A stretch of DNA of 64,000 bases from Kiritimatiellia bacterium (lineage in GTDB: Bacteria > Verrucomicrobiota > Kiritimatiellia > RFP12 > UBA1067). How positions within the stretch are numbered: position 1 is the stretch's first letter; each line of letters opens with the position of its first letter. This document shows, piece after piece, positions 25,388 through 33,199 of this stretch. The translations under genes and the position numbers were made by a program. Under the pieces are notes generated by a model. That model was not told where the DNA came from. It ran no database searches and saw only the letters and a program-made list of their open reading frames with translations. Location of the stretch: contig JAEDKA010000009.1 in assembly GCA_016296065.1 (NCBI GenBank), forward strand, positions 1 through 64,000, read 5' to 3'.

Positions 25388-25788
25388 CAGAGCAGATGAT
25401 AGTCGAGGCGGTGAGGGCCGCCGGAGCGGGAGGCGCGGCGGCGGATCCGACGGCGGTGGGCGCGGCGCAGCCCGTGGCCGACCCGGCCGCGGTTTCTCGC
25501 TTCGAGGCGGCGATGGCGGCGGGAGGGCCGCAGCAGGTCGCGGCGGCGGATCCGATTCCGTTCGCGTCCCAGGCGTCGGCCGTGTGGCGGAGCGCGCAGA
25601 TCAACAACCAGGGCATCCTGCACCGCATACGCGCGCTGAGCGACCTTAAGAACACTCACTCCCCGTCGATGGGCAACCTCATCGAGCTGCAGTACGAGGT
25701 GATGAACCTCGCCTTCCAGCAGGAGGTCGTCACGAAGGTCGCAGACAAGTCGTCCAACGCCATCCAGACTCTGATAAAGAACCAATGA
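25384..25788 (+). CDS. sctI: T3SS inner rod protein SctI
   Basis: The product has 134 residues. A variable Ala/Gly-rich N-terminus leads to the conserved amphipathic C-terminal helix (PSMGNLIELQYEVMNLAFQQEVVTKVADKSSNAIQTLIKNQ). That segment has the L..Q......E....V..K......TL.K.Q pattern of YscI/PrgJ/MxiI proteins. It builds the rod connecting export gate to needle. It overlaps the sctG stop (ATGA). Confidence 0.85.
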   Translation: MTEQMIVEAVRAAGAGGAAADPTAVGAAQPVADPAAVSRFEAAMAAGGPQQVAAADPIPFASQASAVWRSAQINNQGILHRIRALSDLKNTHSPSMGNLIELQYEVMNLAFQQEVVTKVADKSSNAIQTLIKNQ

Positions 25789-25796
25789 TGTTTGAG

Positions 25797-25832
25797 GCTT
25801 CAAACTTCCAACCCTCCAAACTTCCAAACTTC
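25797..25832 (+). repeat. CCAAACTT-type tandem repeat tract C
   Basis: CAAACTTCCAACCCTCCAAA and two further units fill the sctI-sctJ gap up to the base before the sctJ ATG. Confidence 0.8.
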
Positions 25833-25833
25833 T

Positions 25834-26430
25834 ATGAAAATGAAACGAAGAGCGATGATGATGCCGCTTGCCGCGGCGCTTCTCCTCGCGGGATGCGACA
25901 AGGACGCGACGCTTCATTCCGGTCTCGAGGAGCGCCAGGCGAACCTCGTCATGGCCGCGCTGATCGACGCCGGCATACCGTGCCACAAGACGCCTGGCGA
26001 GGAAGGGACGTGGAACGTCCTCTGCTCGGAGGCGAAGTTCGCGCAGGCCGTGAACCTGCTCGAGCGGCAGGGGCTTCCGCGCCAGCCGCGCCAGGGAATC
26101 GGAGAGGTGTTCAAGAAGACGGGCATGATCTCGTCTCCGTCCGAGGAGCGCATCCGCTTCATGGACGCGCTCGCGCAGGACATCGCGCGGACCATCTCGA
26201 TGATCGACGGAGTGGTGGACGCGCGCGTGCATGTCGTGCTGCCGGAGAACGACCCGTTCGCGCGCAACGCGCTCCCATCGTCCGCCGCCGTCGCGATACG
26301 CTCGCGCTGGGATGCGGACATCACCGACCTGGTTCCGTCCGTGAAGGCCCTCGTGAAGAACGCGATCGAGGGGCTGCAGTACGAGAAGATTCAGGTCACG
26401 ATTTTCAAGGACACCCCGCCGGAGAAGTGA
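25834..26430 (+). CDS. sctJ: T3SS inner-ring lipoprotein SctJ, short form
   Basis: The product has 198 residues. The ATG at 25834 gives a lipoprotein signal with lipobox LLAGC (Cys near residue 18). Two ring-building domains follow: LHSGLEERQANLVMAALIDAGIPCHK, then RIRFMDALAQDIARTISMIDGVVDARVHVVLPE, both typical of YscJ/PrgK. The chain ends at IFKDTPPEK, where family members usually continue for about 40 residues into a C-terminal membrane helix. That helix is missing here. The next gene overlaps (TGATG), so no hidden extension is present in this frame. Confidence 0.88.
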   Translation: MKMKRRAMMMPLAAALLLAGCDKDATLHSGLEERQANLVMAALIDAGIPCHKTPGEEGTWNVLCSEAKFAQAVNLLERQGLPRQPRQGIGEVFKKTGMISSPSEERIRFMDALAQDIARTISMIDGVVDARVHVVLPENDPFARNALPSSAAVAIRSRWDADITDLVPSVKALVKNAIEGLQYEKIQVTIFKDTPPEK

Positions 26431-26771
26431 TGACGGCGGACGAGAGACAGTTCCTTCTGACGGCCGCATGGATGTTCATGCGGCACGGGCAGCCTTCGAG
26501 GGCCCTCGCGGTGTGCGAGGCGCTCGTCGAGGACAACCCGCGCAGCGGAGTGTCCGCCGCCGCCCTGGCGGAGCTGCTTCTCGACAGGGGACAGTCCCGC
26601 CGCGCGCTGGAGGTCCTGCACGGGGCGGACATGCCGGACTCCCTTGCGCACGTCGCGGCTGTCCTTGAGACGCGCGCGCTCGGCATGCAGGGGCGCACTG
26701 CGGAGTCTGCGGCGCGCTGGAGGCGCTATCTGGAGTCGCGCAAGGGCGCCGCGCGAAAGTGGGCGGGATGA
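26430..26771 (+). CDS. TPR-like T3SS-associated protein
   Basis: The product has 113 residues. It starts in a TGATG overlap with sctJ. Helical pairs (FLLTAAWMFMRHGQPSRALAVCEALVED, AALAELLLDRGQSRRALEVL, VLETRALGMQGRTAESAARWRRYLE) make three TPR-type repeats, much like sctG four genes upstream. It may be a second SctG-like chaperone or a paralogue serving another substrate. No assigned Ysc letter fits with confidence. Confidence 0.65.
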   Translation: MTADERQFLLTAAWMFMRHGQPSRALAVCEALVEDNPRSGVSAAALAELLLDRGQSRRALEVLHGADMPDSLAHVAAVLETRALGMQGRTAESAARWRRYLESRKGAARKWAG

Positions 26772-26773
26772 CG

Positions 26774-26806
26774 AGGTTGGAGGGTTGGAAGGTTAGAGGT
26801 TGAATT
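26774..26806 (-). repeat. CCAAACTT-type tandem repeat tract D (reverse orientation)
   Basis: GGTTGGAGGGTTGGAAGGTT and following units fill the gap before sctK. The same unit as the other tracts is present but read from the other strand. Confidence 0.75.
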
Positions 26807-27547
26807 GTGAAAGCGGAAGCTATAACTCTTGACAAGGCACGCGAGCTTGTGGGCGACGCGGCTCTCTGGCCGCGCGTACGCGACTTCCTGTGGGACTTCG
26901 CCCCCTCGATCCACGTTTCGTGGCTCGAGGAGAAGTTTGGAAGTTTGGAAGTTTGGAAGTTTGGAGGGGAAGAGAAGCACCCCTCCAACCCTCTAACCAT
27001 CCAATCCTCCCCCCGCGTCAAGCGGCACATCCTCGCGACACTTGGCGTCGAACCGTTTTTCCACAGCTTTCCGAAGGACGACTGGAGCAGGCTCGCGCTT
27101 CTCGACGGCGCGACGCTCGAGGGGATTGCGAAGTGGCTCGGGGCGCTCGCCTGCGCGGAGGATCTTCGCCGCGTCACCGACGGTGCGACGGTGCGAGAGC
27201 TCAAGTCCTCGCTCCGCGGCGTCTATCCTGAAGTATTCGGTTACACCGCATACTTCAGAGGTTTGGAGGTTTTGAAGTTTGGAAGCCTGGACGGAGCCAA
27301 AAACGTCGCGGCGCAGGTCGAGGAGAATGGCCATGCGCTGCTGGCGTCGGTGGTGGAAGACCTTCCGCCGCAATTGCAGCTTCGCCTGCGTCTTAAGTTG
27401 CCGGCTGCCCTCCAAGCCTCCAAACTTCCAGACATCCAGACTTCCAAACATCCAAACATCCAAACATCCAAACATCAGCTTCCGCAGTTTTTGAGGAAGT
27501 TGCTGAAGCTGAGATTCCAGGAGGCGTATTCGCTATGCTGCTCCTAA
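26807..27547 (+). CDS. sctK: T3SS sorting-platform protein SctK with repeat-derived insertions
   Basis: The product has 246 residues with a GTG start. Position between sctJ and sctL and the helical sequence with RDFLWDFAPSIHVSWLEE, LGVEPFFHSFPKDDWSRLALLDG and WLGALACAEDLRR fit the YscK family, which links the sorting platform to the inner ring. Three stretches are plainly translated repeat tracts: residues about 43-67, 150-160 and 204-223 (for example SKLPDIQTSKHPNIQTSKH). They interrupt family-like sequence without breaking the frame. It overlaps sctL by 13 bases. Confidence 0.7.
   Translation: MKAEAITLDKARELVGDAALWPRVRDFLWDFAPSIHVSWLEEKFGSLEVWKFGGEEKHPSNPLTIQSSPRVKRHILATLGVEPFFHSFPKDDWSRLALLDGATLEGIAKWLGALACAEDLRRVTDGATVRELKSSLRGVYPEVFGYTAYFRGLEVLKFGSLDGAKNVAAQVEENGHALLASVVEDLPPQLQLRLRLKLPAALQASKLPDIQTSKHPNIQTSKHQLPQFLRKLLKLRFQEAYSLCCS
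26933..27010. repeat. inverted pair of CCAAACTT-type tracts inside sctK (tract E)
   Basis: Four GTTTGGAA units (26935-26969) are followed by units of the opposite orientation (CCCTCCAACCCTCTAACC, 26980-27008). The two arms could pair as a long imperfect hairpin. They are translated in frame. Confidence 0.75.
27259..27290 (-). repeat. CCAAACTT-type tract F inside sctK
   Basis: AGGTTTGGAGGTTTTGAAGT and another unit in the reverse orientation, translated in frame as GLEVLKFGSL. Confidence 0.7.
27408..27476 (+). repeat. CCAAACTT-type tract G inside sctK
   Basis: About eight units, including four near-perfect CCAAACAT copies in a row, translated as SKLPDIQTSKHPNIQTSKH. This is the longest regular array of the family and a likely slippage site. 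Confidence 0.8.
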
Positions 27548-28155
27548 ACAAAGAAGATTTCGTTCTCCAGTCGGACCGTCGCGTCGTGAAGGCGACGGAT
27601 GCCGCGACGGCCGCTTCGGCAGCCGGGATAATCGCCGCCGCCGAGGAGGAGGCGCGCCGGATACGCGAAGACGCGAAGGTCGCGTTCGAGATGGAGAAGA
27701 AGCGCGGCTACGAGAAGGGCCTCGCGGACGGCAAGATGGAGATTGCGATGCAGAAGCTCGACCAGGTCGACCAGTCCGTCGCGTTCATGGAGGGCGTCGA
27801 GAAGAAGATGGCGGACGTCGTGCTGAAGGCCCTCAAGTCGTTCGTGGTTGAGGTCGGAGACCGCGAAATGGTCGTGCAGATCGTCCGCAAGACGATGAAC
27901 GCGGTCATCCGCACGCAGCGTCAGGTCACGCTCAAGGTCGCCCCCGAGCTAGTCGAGACCGTGCGCGCGCGCATCGCCGAGTTCCGCGCCGCCTATCCTA
28001 CTGTCGAGACGTTCGACGTCGTGGAGGATCCGCGGCTCAAGGGCCCCGCGTGCGTCCTCGAGACCGAGGCGGGAGTGGCGGACGCGTCGGTCGACACCCA
28101 GCTCGCGGCGATCGAAAAGTCGCTCAAGAAACACATCGCCGGAGATGGCCGATGA
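27535..28155 (+). CDS. sctL: T3SS stator protein SctL (FliH/YscL family)
   Basis: The product has 206 residues. The N-terminal segment is followed by a long Ala/Glu/Arg helix (AAEEEARRIREDAKVAFEMEKKRGYEKGLADGK) typical of the FliH/YscL stalk. The C-terminal domain (VLKALKSFVVEVGDREMVVQIVRKTMNAV) corresponds to the V-type ATPase E-subunit-like part. It binds the ATPase SctN and connects it to the SctQ/SctK platform. Starts inside the end of sctK and overlaps sctN by ATGA, consistent with translational coupling. Confidence 0.88.
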   Translation: MLLLNKEDFVLQSDRRVVKATDAATAASAAGIIAAAEEEARRIREDAKVAFEMEKKRGYEKGLADGKMEIAMQKLDQVDQSVAFMEGVEKKMADVVLKALKSFVVEVGDREMVVQIVRKTMNAVIRTQRQVTLKVAPELVETVRARIAEFRAAYPTVETFDVVEDPRLKGPACVLETEAGVADASVDTQLAAIEKSLKKHIAGDGR

Positions 28156-29480
28156 CAACAGTCTTCGACTACATTCCGGAGGTGTTGAACCGCGCCGTGG
28201 AGGACGCGCAGCCCATTGACGTGAAGGGCAAGGTCATCCAGGTGGTCGGCACCATCATCAAGGCTTCCGTGCCGGGGGTGAAGATCGGCGAGGTGTGCAT
28301 TCTCCGCAATCCGTGGGAGGACCACGAGGTGCAGGCCGAGGTCGTCGGCTTCACGAAGGAGGCTGTTCTCCTCACCGCGCTCGGCGCGATGATCGGCATC
28401 AGCGGCGAGACCGAGGTCATCCCCACGCGCCGCGTGCAGATGGTGCCGGTGGGTAAGAATCTTCTGGGGCGCGTCCTCGACGGACTCGGACGCCCGATGG
28501 ACGCCGACACGAAGGGTCCGCTGCGCCCCGACGGATACTACCCCGTCTACGCCGACCCGCCTTCGCCGCTCGACCGCCGCATCATCTCCAAGCCCATTTC
28601 GCTCGGCGTGCGCGCGATCGACGGACTCCTCACCTGCGGCGAGGGGCAGCGTATGGGAATCTTCGCCGCGGCGGGCGGCGGAAAGTCGACGCTGCTCGCC
28701 CAGATTATCCGCAACACAGAGGCGGAAGTCACGGTGCTCGCGCTCATCGGCGAACGCGGCCGCGAGGTGCGCGAGTTCATCGAGAAGGATCTCGGGCCGG
28801 AGGGTCTCAAGAAATCGGTTCTCGTCATCTCCACCTCCGACCGCTCCTCGATGGAGCGACTCAAGGCCGCATACGTCGCGACGGCGATCGCGGAGAGCTT
28901 CCGCGACAAGGGCATGAAGGTCCTCCTGCTTATGGATTCGGTCACGCGCTTCGGCCGCGCCCAGCGCGAGATCGGGCTCGCCGCCGGCGAGCCGCCGACG
29001 CGGCGCGGCTTTCCGCCGAGCGTGTTCTCCGAACTACCGCGCCTCATGGAGCGCGCGGGCAACTCGTCCAAGGGCTCGATCACCGCGCTCTACACCGTGC
29101 TTGTAGAGGGCGACGACATGACGGAGCCGATCGCGGACGAGACGCGCTCCATTCTCGACGGACACATCATCCTCTCGCGCAAGCTCGCGCAGATGAACCA
29201 CTATCCGGCGATAGACATCCTCGCGTCCGTCTCGCGCTGCCAGTCGGCCATCATCCCGAAGGACCACAAGGCCGCCGCGGCGAAGCTGCGCGCGCTCCTC
29301 GCGAAGTATGCGGAAGTCGAACTGCTGCTGAAGATCGGCGAATACAAGAAGGGGGCGGATCCGGAAACTGACGAGGCGATCGCGAAGAACGGCGCAGTGA
29401 ACGCATTCCTCCGCCAGGGCCTCGACGAAAAGCCGACATACGACGATTCAATCCAGAAACTGAAGGAGGCCGTATCGTAA
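28152..29480 (+). CDS. sctN: T3SS ATPase SctN
   Basis: The product has 442 residues, the normal family length, from ATG 28152 in an ATGA overlap with sctL. F1/FliI-type features are clear: GRVLDGLGRPMD, Walker A with Lys178 (FAAAGGGKST, where most family members read FAGSGVGKST), LIGERGREVREF, Walker B VLLLMDSVTRFGRAQREIG, and ALYTVLVEGDDMTEPIADE. It unfolds substrates and releases chaperones at the base of the export apparatus. The two Gly/Ser to Ala changes in the P-loop are unusual but keep the GK(S/T) core. Confidence 0.95.
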   Translation: MTTVFDYIPEVLNRAVEDAQPIDVKGKVIQVVGTIIKASVPGVKIGEVCILRNPWEDHEVQAEVVGFTKEAVLLTALGAMIGISGETEVIPTRRVQMVPVGKNLLGRVLDGLGRPMDADTKGPLRPDGYYPVYADPPSPLDRRIISKPISLGVRAIDGLLTCGEGQRMGIFAAAGGGKSTLLAQIIRNTEAEVTVLALIGERGREVREFIEKDLGPEGLKKSVLVISTSDRSSMERLKAAYVATAIAESFRDKGMKVLLLMDSVTRFGRAQREIGLAAGEPPTRRGFPPSVFSELPRLMERAGNSSKGSITALYTVLVEGDDMTEPIADETRSILDGHIILSRKLAQMNHYPAIDILASVSRCQSAIIPKDHKAAAAKLRALLAKYAEVELLLKIGEYKKGADPETDEAIAKNGAVNAFLRQGLDEKPTYDDSIQKLKEAVS

Positions 29481-29481
29481 A

Positions 29482-29955
29482 ATGCCCTATACCCTCCAGC
29501 CACTGCTGCGAATACGCACGATGCGCGAAGACCGCGCAAGCGGCGAGCTCACCGCCGCCCGCCGTGCGCTGGCTGCGGCTGAGGAGCGCCTGGCAGACCG
29601 CCGCCGCGACCTCGCGGCGTACGAGGAGACGAAGGAGGAAAGGCGCGACAGGATATACGACGCGATCATTGGGCGCGAAGTGAGCCGAGACCAGATCGAC
29701 CTCGCGAACGAGGGCGTCGCGAGGATCGACGAGGAGGGGGTACTCAAGGCGGACAACGTGAAGCGCGCCGAGGGCGAGGTGAAGGAGAAGGAGGCCGCGG
29801 CGGAAGCGGCACGGACAAATCTCAACATTGCAATAAAGAACAGAATGAAGATCGACGAACACAAGGCTGTCTGGCTTGCCGAGGAGGCAAGGGAGCAGGA
29901 GGCGCGCGCAGAGGGCGAGCTTGAGGACTTCACGGTGAGAAAGGAAGAGATATGA
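29482..29955 (+). CDS. sctO: T3SS stalk protein SctO (FliJ/YscO family)
   Basis: The product has 157 residues and is predicted to be almost one continuous coiled-coil hairpin, rich in Arg, Glu and Ala (LLRIRTMREDRASGELTAARRALAAAEERLADRR and onward). Length and position between sctN and sctP are those of YscO, which sits in the centre of the ATPase hexamer. It overlaps sctP by ATGA. Confidence 0.85.
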   Translation: MPYTLQPLLRIRTMREDRASGELTAARRALAAAEERLADRRRDLAAYEETKEERRDRIYDAIIGREVSRDQIDLANEGVARIDEEGVLKADNVKRAEGEVKEKEAAAEAARTNLNIAIKNRMKIDEHKAVWLAEEAREQEARAEGELEDFTVRKEEI

Positions 29956-32243
29956 TGATCGACGCGATGACTTTCGATATCGGCGGCTCTCCATCCGTGA
30001 GCCTGAGCCTCGTGTCGTCCGACGGGCTCGCCCCGCTGCCCATGCCCATGTCGCTTGAAGACCAGGTCGAGAAGTTCAGCCAGTTCATGGACGAAGGCTC
30101 GCAGGAGCGGCGCTTGGACGTCAGCCTCGGCCTTGCGGCACTGGCACAGGGACTGGACATGAGACATGAGACGACAGACGCGCCTGAAGCGGGCGTGAGA
30201 CATGAGACGACAGACGCGCCTCAAGCCTCGCGTCTCGCGTCACAGGATTCTCGTCTCGCGCCTGACGTCTCGCGCTCAACCCCAGCCACGCGCCCGCTTC
30301 CCGCGGCAGATGTGCCGCGCGTGGCAGAAGCGCCGGTGGTCGTTGAGGCACCGCGCGTCGTCGAAGCTCCGACCATTGCCAAAGCGCCGCGTGTCGTCGA
30401 GACGCCTGTGGCTGTTGAAAAGCCGGCTTCTCGCATCGCCGAAGTGACTGTCGTGAGACATGAGACGATAGACACGCCTGAGGCGGGAGTGAGACATGAG
30501 ACGATAGACGTGCCTGAGGCGGGAGTGAGACATGAGACGATAGACGAGCCTCAAGTCTCGCGTCTCGCGCCACAAGACACTCGTCTCGCGTCTGACGTCT
30601 CACGCCCAACCCTTGCCACGCGCCCGCTTCCCGCAGCAGATGTGCCGCGCGTCGCCGAAGCACCTGCGGCCGTTGAAGCACCGACCGTTGCCGAATCGCC
30701 AGTGGCCGTTGAAGCACCGCGTGTCGTCGAAAAGCCGGCTTCTCGCGTCGCCGAGGTGACTGTCGTGAGACATGAGACGATAGACGCGTCTCAAGTTTCG
30801 CGTCTTACGTCACAAGACACTCGTCTCGCGTCTGATGTCTCGCGTCCAGCTCCAGCCACGCGCCCGCTTCCCGCGGCAGATGTGCCGCGCGTCGTAGAAG
30901 CACCTCTGGCCGTTGAAGCAACGCGCGTGGTAGAAGCGCCTGTGGCAATTGAAGCGCCGACCGTTGCCGAAGCGCCGGTGGCCGTTGAAAATCCGGTTTC
31001 TCACGTAGTCGAAGCGACTATCGTGAGACATGAGACGATAGTCGCGCCTCAAGTCTCGCGTCTCGCGTCGCAAGACACTCGTCTCGCGTCTGACGTCTCG
31101 CGCCCAACCCCAGATTCTCGCCCGTCCCCCGCGGCAGATGTGCCGCGCGTGGTAGAAGCACCGGTGGTCGTTGAGACACCGCGCGTCGTTGAAGCGCCGG
31201 TGGTCGTAGAAGTGCCGAGCGTTGCCGAAGCGCCAGTGGCCGTTGAAGTGCCGAGCGTTGCCGAAGCACCGCGCGTCGCCGAGGTGACGGGCGTGAGACA
31301 TGAGACGATGGACGCGCCTGAGGCGGACGTGAGACGTGAGACGGTAGACGCGCCTCAAGTCTCGCGTCTCGCGCCACAAGATTCTCGTCTCGCGTCTGAC
31401 GTCTCGCGCCCAACCCAAGCCACGCGCCCGCTTCCAGCGGCAGATGCGCCGCGCATCGTCGAAGCGCCAGTGGCAGTTGAAGCGCCGACCGTTGCCGAAG
31501 CACCGCGCGTCGCCGAAGCACCTGCGGTCGTTGAAGCACCGCGCGTCGCCGAAGCACCTGCGGCCGTTGAAGCACCGCGTGTTGCCGAAGCACCGGTTTC
31601 TCACGTTACTCTTGACCCTCGCGCCCCGTACGTCGCAGAGGCCAGGTCCATTCCAAAGGAAGGCGTCGACATGCGAATTGAGGCGACGACATTTGTCTTG
31701 GGTGTAAATCCGCCGGTAAAAGTCCAGCTTGTGTCATCCGACGGACTCGCCCCGCTGCCGATTCCGCGCGCCGCGTCGCGTTTTGCGTCTGCAATGGCCG
31801 ACGACGCGAGCGGAACGGAGACGCCGCTCGTGCACAATCCGCTCGTTGCGCCGCCTGCGCTGGAAGCTGGCGTCGCGGCGCAGTCGCCGGCGCTCGAGGC
31901 TTCCGCCGTCTCCGCCCGCACTGCGGCGATCGCCGAGACGGTGAACGAGATCGTCGAGACGGTGGTAGACAGGATTTCCGTCACGCCGGCGCTCGCGCAG
32001 GGCGGCGGCGAAATACGCATCACCCTCCGTCCGACTGTGCTGGACGGCTCGTCGATCAGTCTTTCCGCCAAGGACGGAGAGCTCACCGTCGCGGTCGTTC
32101 CGGCGACGCCCGAGGCGGCGCATGTCGCCGCCTCCGCCTTGCCGCGACTTGAGGCCGCGCTGGCGGCGCACGCGCCGGCGTTCCACCATGTGGCGGTTGT
32201 CCTCGCGACCGCGAAGAAAGGGAAAACAGATGAAACAGCTTGA
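29952..32243 (+). CDS. sctP: T3SS needle-length ruler and substrate switch SctP, with expanded repeat region
   Basis: The product has 763 residues, long for the family. Residues 1-68 are a non-repetitive N-terminus. Residues about 69-551 consist of five imperfect super-repeats (about 260-310 bp each). They contain units like RHETIDAPEAGV, SRLASQDTRLASDVSRP, ATRPLPAADVPRV and many EAPVAVEAPRV copies. The C-terminal 190 residues include a FliK-type domain (GEIRITLRPTVLDGSSISLSAKDGELTV then AASALPRLEAALAAHAPAF). The N-terminal motif LVSSDGLAPLP recurs at about residue 585, just after an internal in-frame ATG (31671) with AAAGGA upstream. SctP length sets needle length, so repeat number here should affect it. 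ATGA overlap with sctO. Confidence 0.85.
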   Translation: MMIDAMTFDIGGSPSVSLSLVSSDGLAPLPMPMSLEDQVEKFSQFMDEGSQERRLDVSLGLAALAQGLDMRHETTDAPEAGVRHETTDAPQASRLASQDSRLAPDVSRSTPATRPLPAADVPRVAEAPVVVEAPRVVEAPTIAKAPRVVETPVAVEKPASRIAEVTVVRHETIDTPEAGVRHETIDVPEAGVRHETIDEPQVSRLAPQDTRLASDVSRPTLATRPLPAADVPRVAEAPAAVEAPTVAESPVAVEAPRVVEKPASRVAEVTVVRHETIDASQVSRLTSQDTRLASDVSRPAPATRPLPAADVPRVVEAPLAVEATRVVEAPVAIEAPTVAEAPVAVENPVSHVVEATIVRHETIVAPQVSRLASQDTRLASDVSRPTPDSRPSPAADVPRVVEAPVVVETPRVVEAPVVVEVPSVAEAPVAVEVPSVAEAPRVAEVTGVRHETMDAPEADVRRETVDAPQVSRLAPQDSRLASDVSRPTQATRPLPAADAPRIVEAPVAVEAPTVAEAPRVAEAPAVVEAPRVAEAPAAVEAPRVAEAPVSHVTLDPRAPYVAEARSIPKEGVDMRIEATTFVLGVNPPVKVQLVSSDGLAPLPIPRAASRFASAMADDASGTETPLVHNPLVAPPALEAGVAAQSPALEASAVSARTAAIAETVNEIVETVVDRISVTPALAQGGGEIRITLRPTVLDGSSISLSAKDGELTVAVVPATPEAAHVAASALPRLEAALAAHAPAFHHVAVVLATAKKGKTDETA
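30156..31605 (+). repeat. super-repeat region of sctP (GAGACATGAGACG / CGTCTCGCG family)
   Basis: Blocks begin near 30156, 30455, 30766, 31024 and 31295. Each has one to three GTGAGACATGAGACGATAGA units, a CTCGCGTCTCGCG-type stretch, and a run of GTTGAAGCACCG/GTCGAAGC units. Periods differ in length but all keep frame. Confidence 0.85.
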
Positions 32244-33159
32244 AATCATATCCTCGCTCCCGCAGTGGTCAAGAGCCACGCCGTCCGCGATTCTCGACTC
32301 GCCCGCGTTCATGATGCCGTGCCGGATCGGAGACGAGACGTCGTCGCTGCGCCATGCGGACGTCGAGCCTGCGGCGTCCGAGGCGCTTGCGCTGTCCGTC
32401 GCGTTCGGCGACGAGCCTCACGAGCTTCTGCTCGCGCGCTCGCCGCGCTTCCCGGAGCTGGACAAGGTCTGGGACAGCCGATCCGACATTCCGGAGCCAG
32501 TCCTTCTGGCGCTGGTCGAGAGGGAATGCGGGCCGCTCTTCCAGATGCTGGAGAACGCAGTGCGCAAGCAGATGAGGCTAAATGGATGTTTGGAAGTTTC
32601 GAAGTTTGGAAGTTTGGAAAAGGACCAAACCTCCAAACCTCCAAACCTCCAACCCTCCAGCTTTCTAGCCCTCCAGGCCTCCACCGATCCGGCGATTGTG
32701 TTTTCCCTGACGCGCAGCAACGCGGTCGTTTCGGCTCTCGGCTCGCTTCGCAATCTCGACCTTTCGCACGAGGCGATCCGCGCGCAGACGCTCATGGCGG
32801 AGTGCGAATACGCCGCCTTCGCGACGGCCGAGGCGGATCTCGCCGCGCTTGCGCCAGGCGATGCGGTGCTTGTTCCCGAGATGGGATCTGTTTCGCCGCG
32901 GCTCGTGGTCGACGGACGCTTCGTGGCGGACTCCAACGGCGTTGCGCAGTGCGAGAAGGACGCGCTTGTGCATGTACGCGCGGCGGCGGGCAGGGCGGTT
33001 TCGCTGGGCGAGCTTTTCGACGCCGTGGAGAATCCGCCTACGATCGAGCCCGCGGCCCAGGGCGCGCAGCTCAAGCTCGTGAATGACGGGCGCCTCGTCG
33101 CGTCCGGACGGCTCGACAAGCTTGCCGACCAACTCGCGTTCATCGTAGAGGCCGTGTAG
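32230..33159 (+). CDS. sctQ: T3SS cytoplasmic C-ring/sorting platform protein SctQ
   Basis: The product has 309 residues. The ATG at 32230 lies inside the end of sctP (14-base overlap). The C-terminal 80 residues (SLGELFDAVENPPTIEP then LKLVNDGRLVASGRLDKLADQLAFIV) resemble the SpoA domain of YscQ/FliN, with the characteristic v.dGr.vA.G.L pattern. The N-terminal part is the usual poorly conserved region. Residues about 118-150 (CLEVSKFGSLEKDQTSKPPNL and following) are a translated repeat tract inserted between the two parts. Confidence 0.75.
   Translation: MKQLEIISSLPQWSRATPSAILDSPAFMMPCRIGDETSSLRHADVEPAASEALALSVAFGDEPHELLLARSPRFPELDKVWDSRSDIPEPVLLALVERECGPLFQMLENAVRKQMRLNGCLEVSKFGSLEKDQTSKPPNLQPSSFLALQASTDPAIVFSLTRSNAVVSALGSLRNLDLSHEAIRAQTLMAECEYAAFATAEADLAALAPGDAVLVPEMGSVSPRLVVDGRFVADSNGVAQCEKDALVHVRAAAGRAVSLGELFDAVENPPTIEPAAQGAQLKLVNDGRLVASGRLDKLADQLAFIVEAV
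32584..32684. repeat. inverted pair of CCAAACTT-type tracts inside sctQ (tract H)
   Basis: Units of GTTTGGAA (32588-32620) are followed by units of CCAAACCT/CCAACCCT/CCAGGCCT (32624-32684). The pair can form an imperfect hairpin and is translated in frame, like tract E in sctK. Confidence 0.8.
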
Positions 33160-33160
33160 C

Positions 33161-33197
33161 CATCCAACCAAAACCTCCAAACCTCCAAACTTCCAAG
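33161..33197 (+). repeat. CCAAACTT-type tract I
   Basis: CCATCCAACCAAAACCTCCA and two further units fill the sctQ-sctR gap up to 2 bases before the sctR ATG. Confidence 0.8.
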
Positions 33198-33199
33198 CC

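Noticed and set aside
30156..31605. CRISPR array
   Set aside because: The repeats are in a single open frame, units vary in length, and no spacer-like unique segments or cas genes are present.
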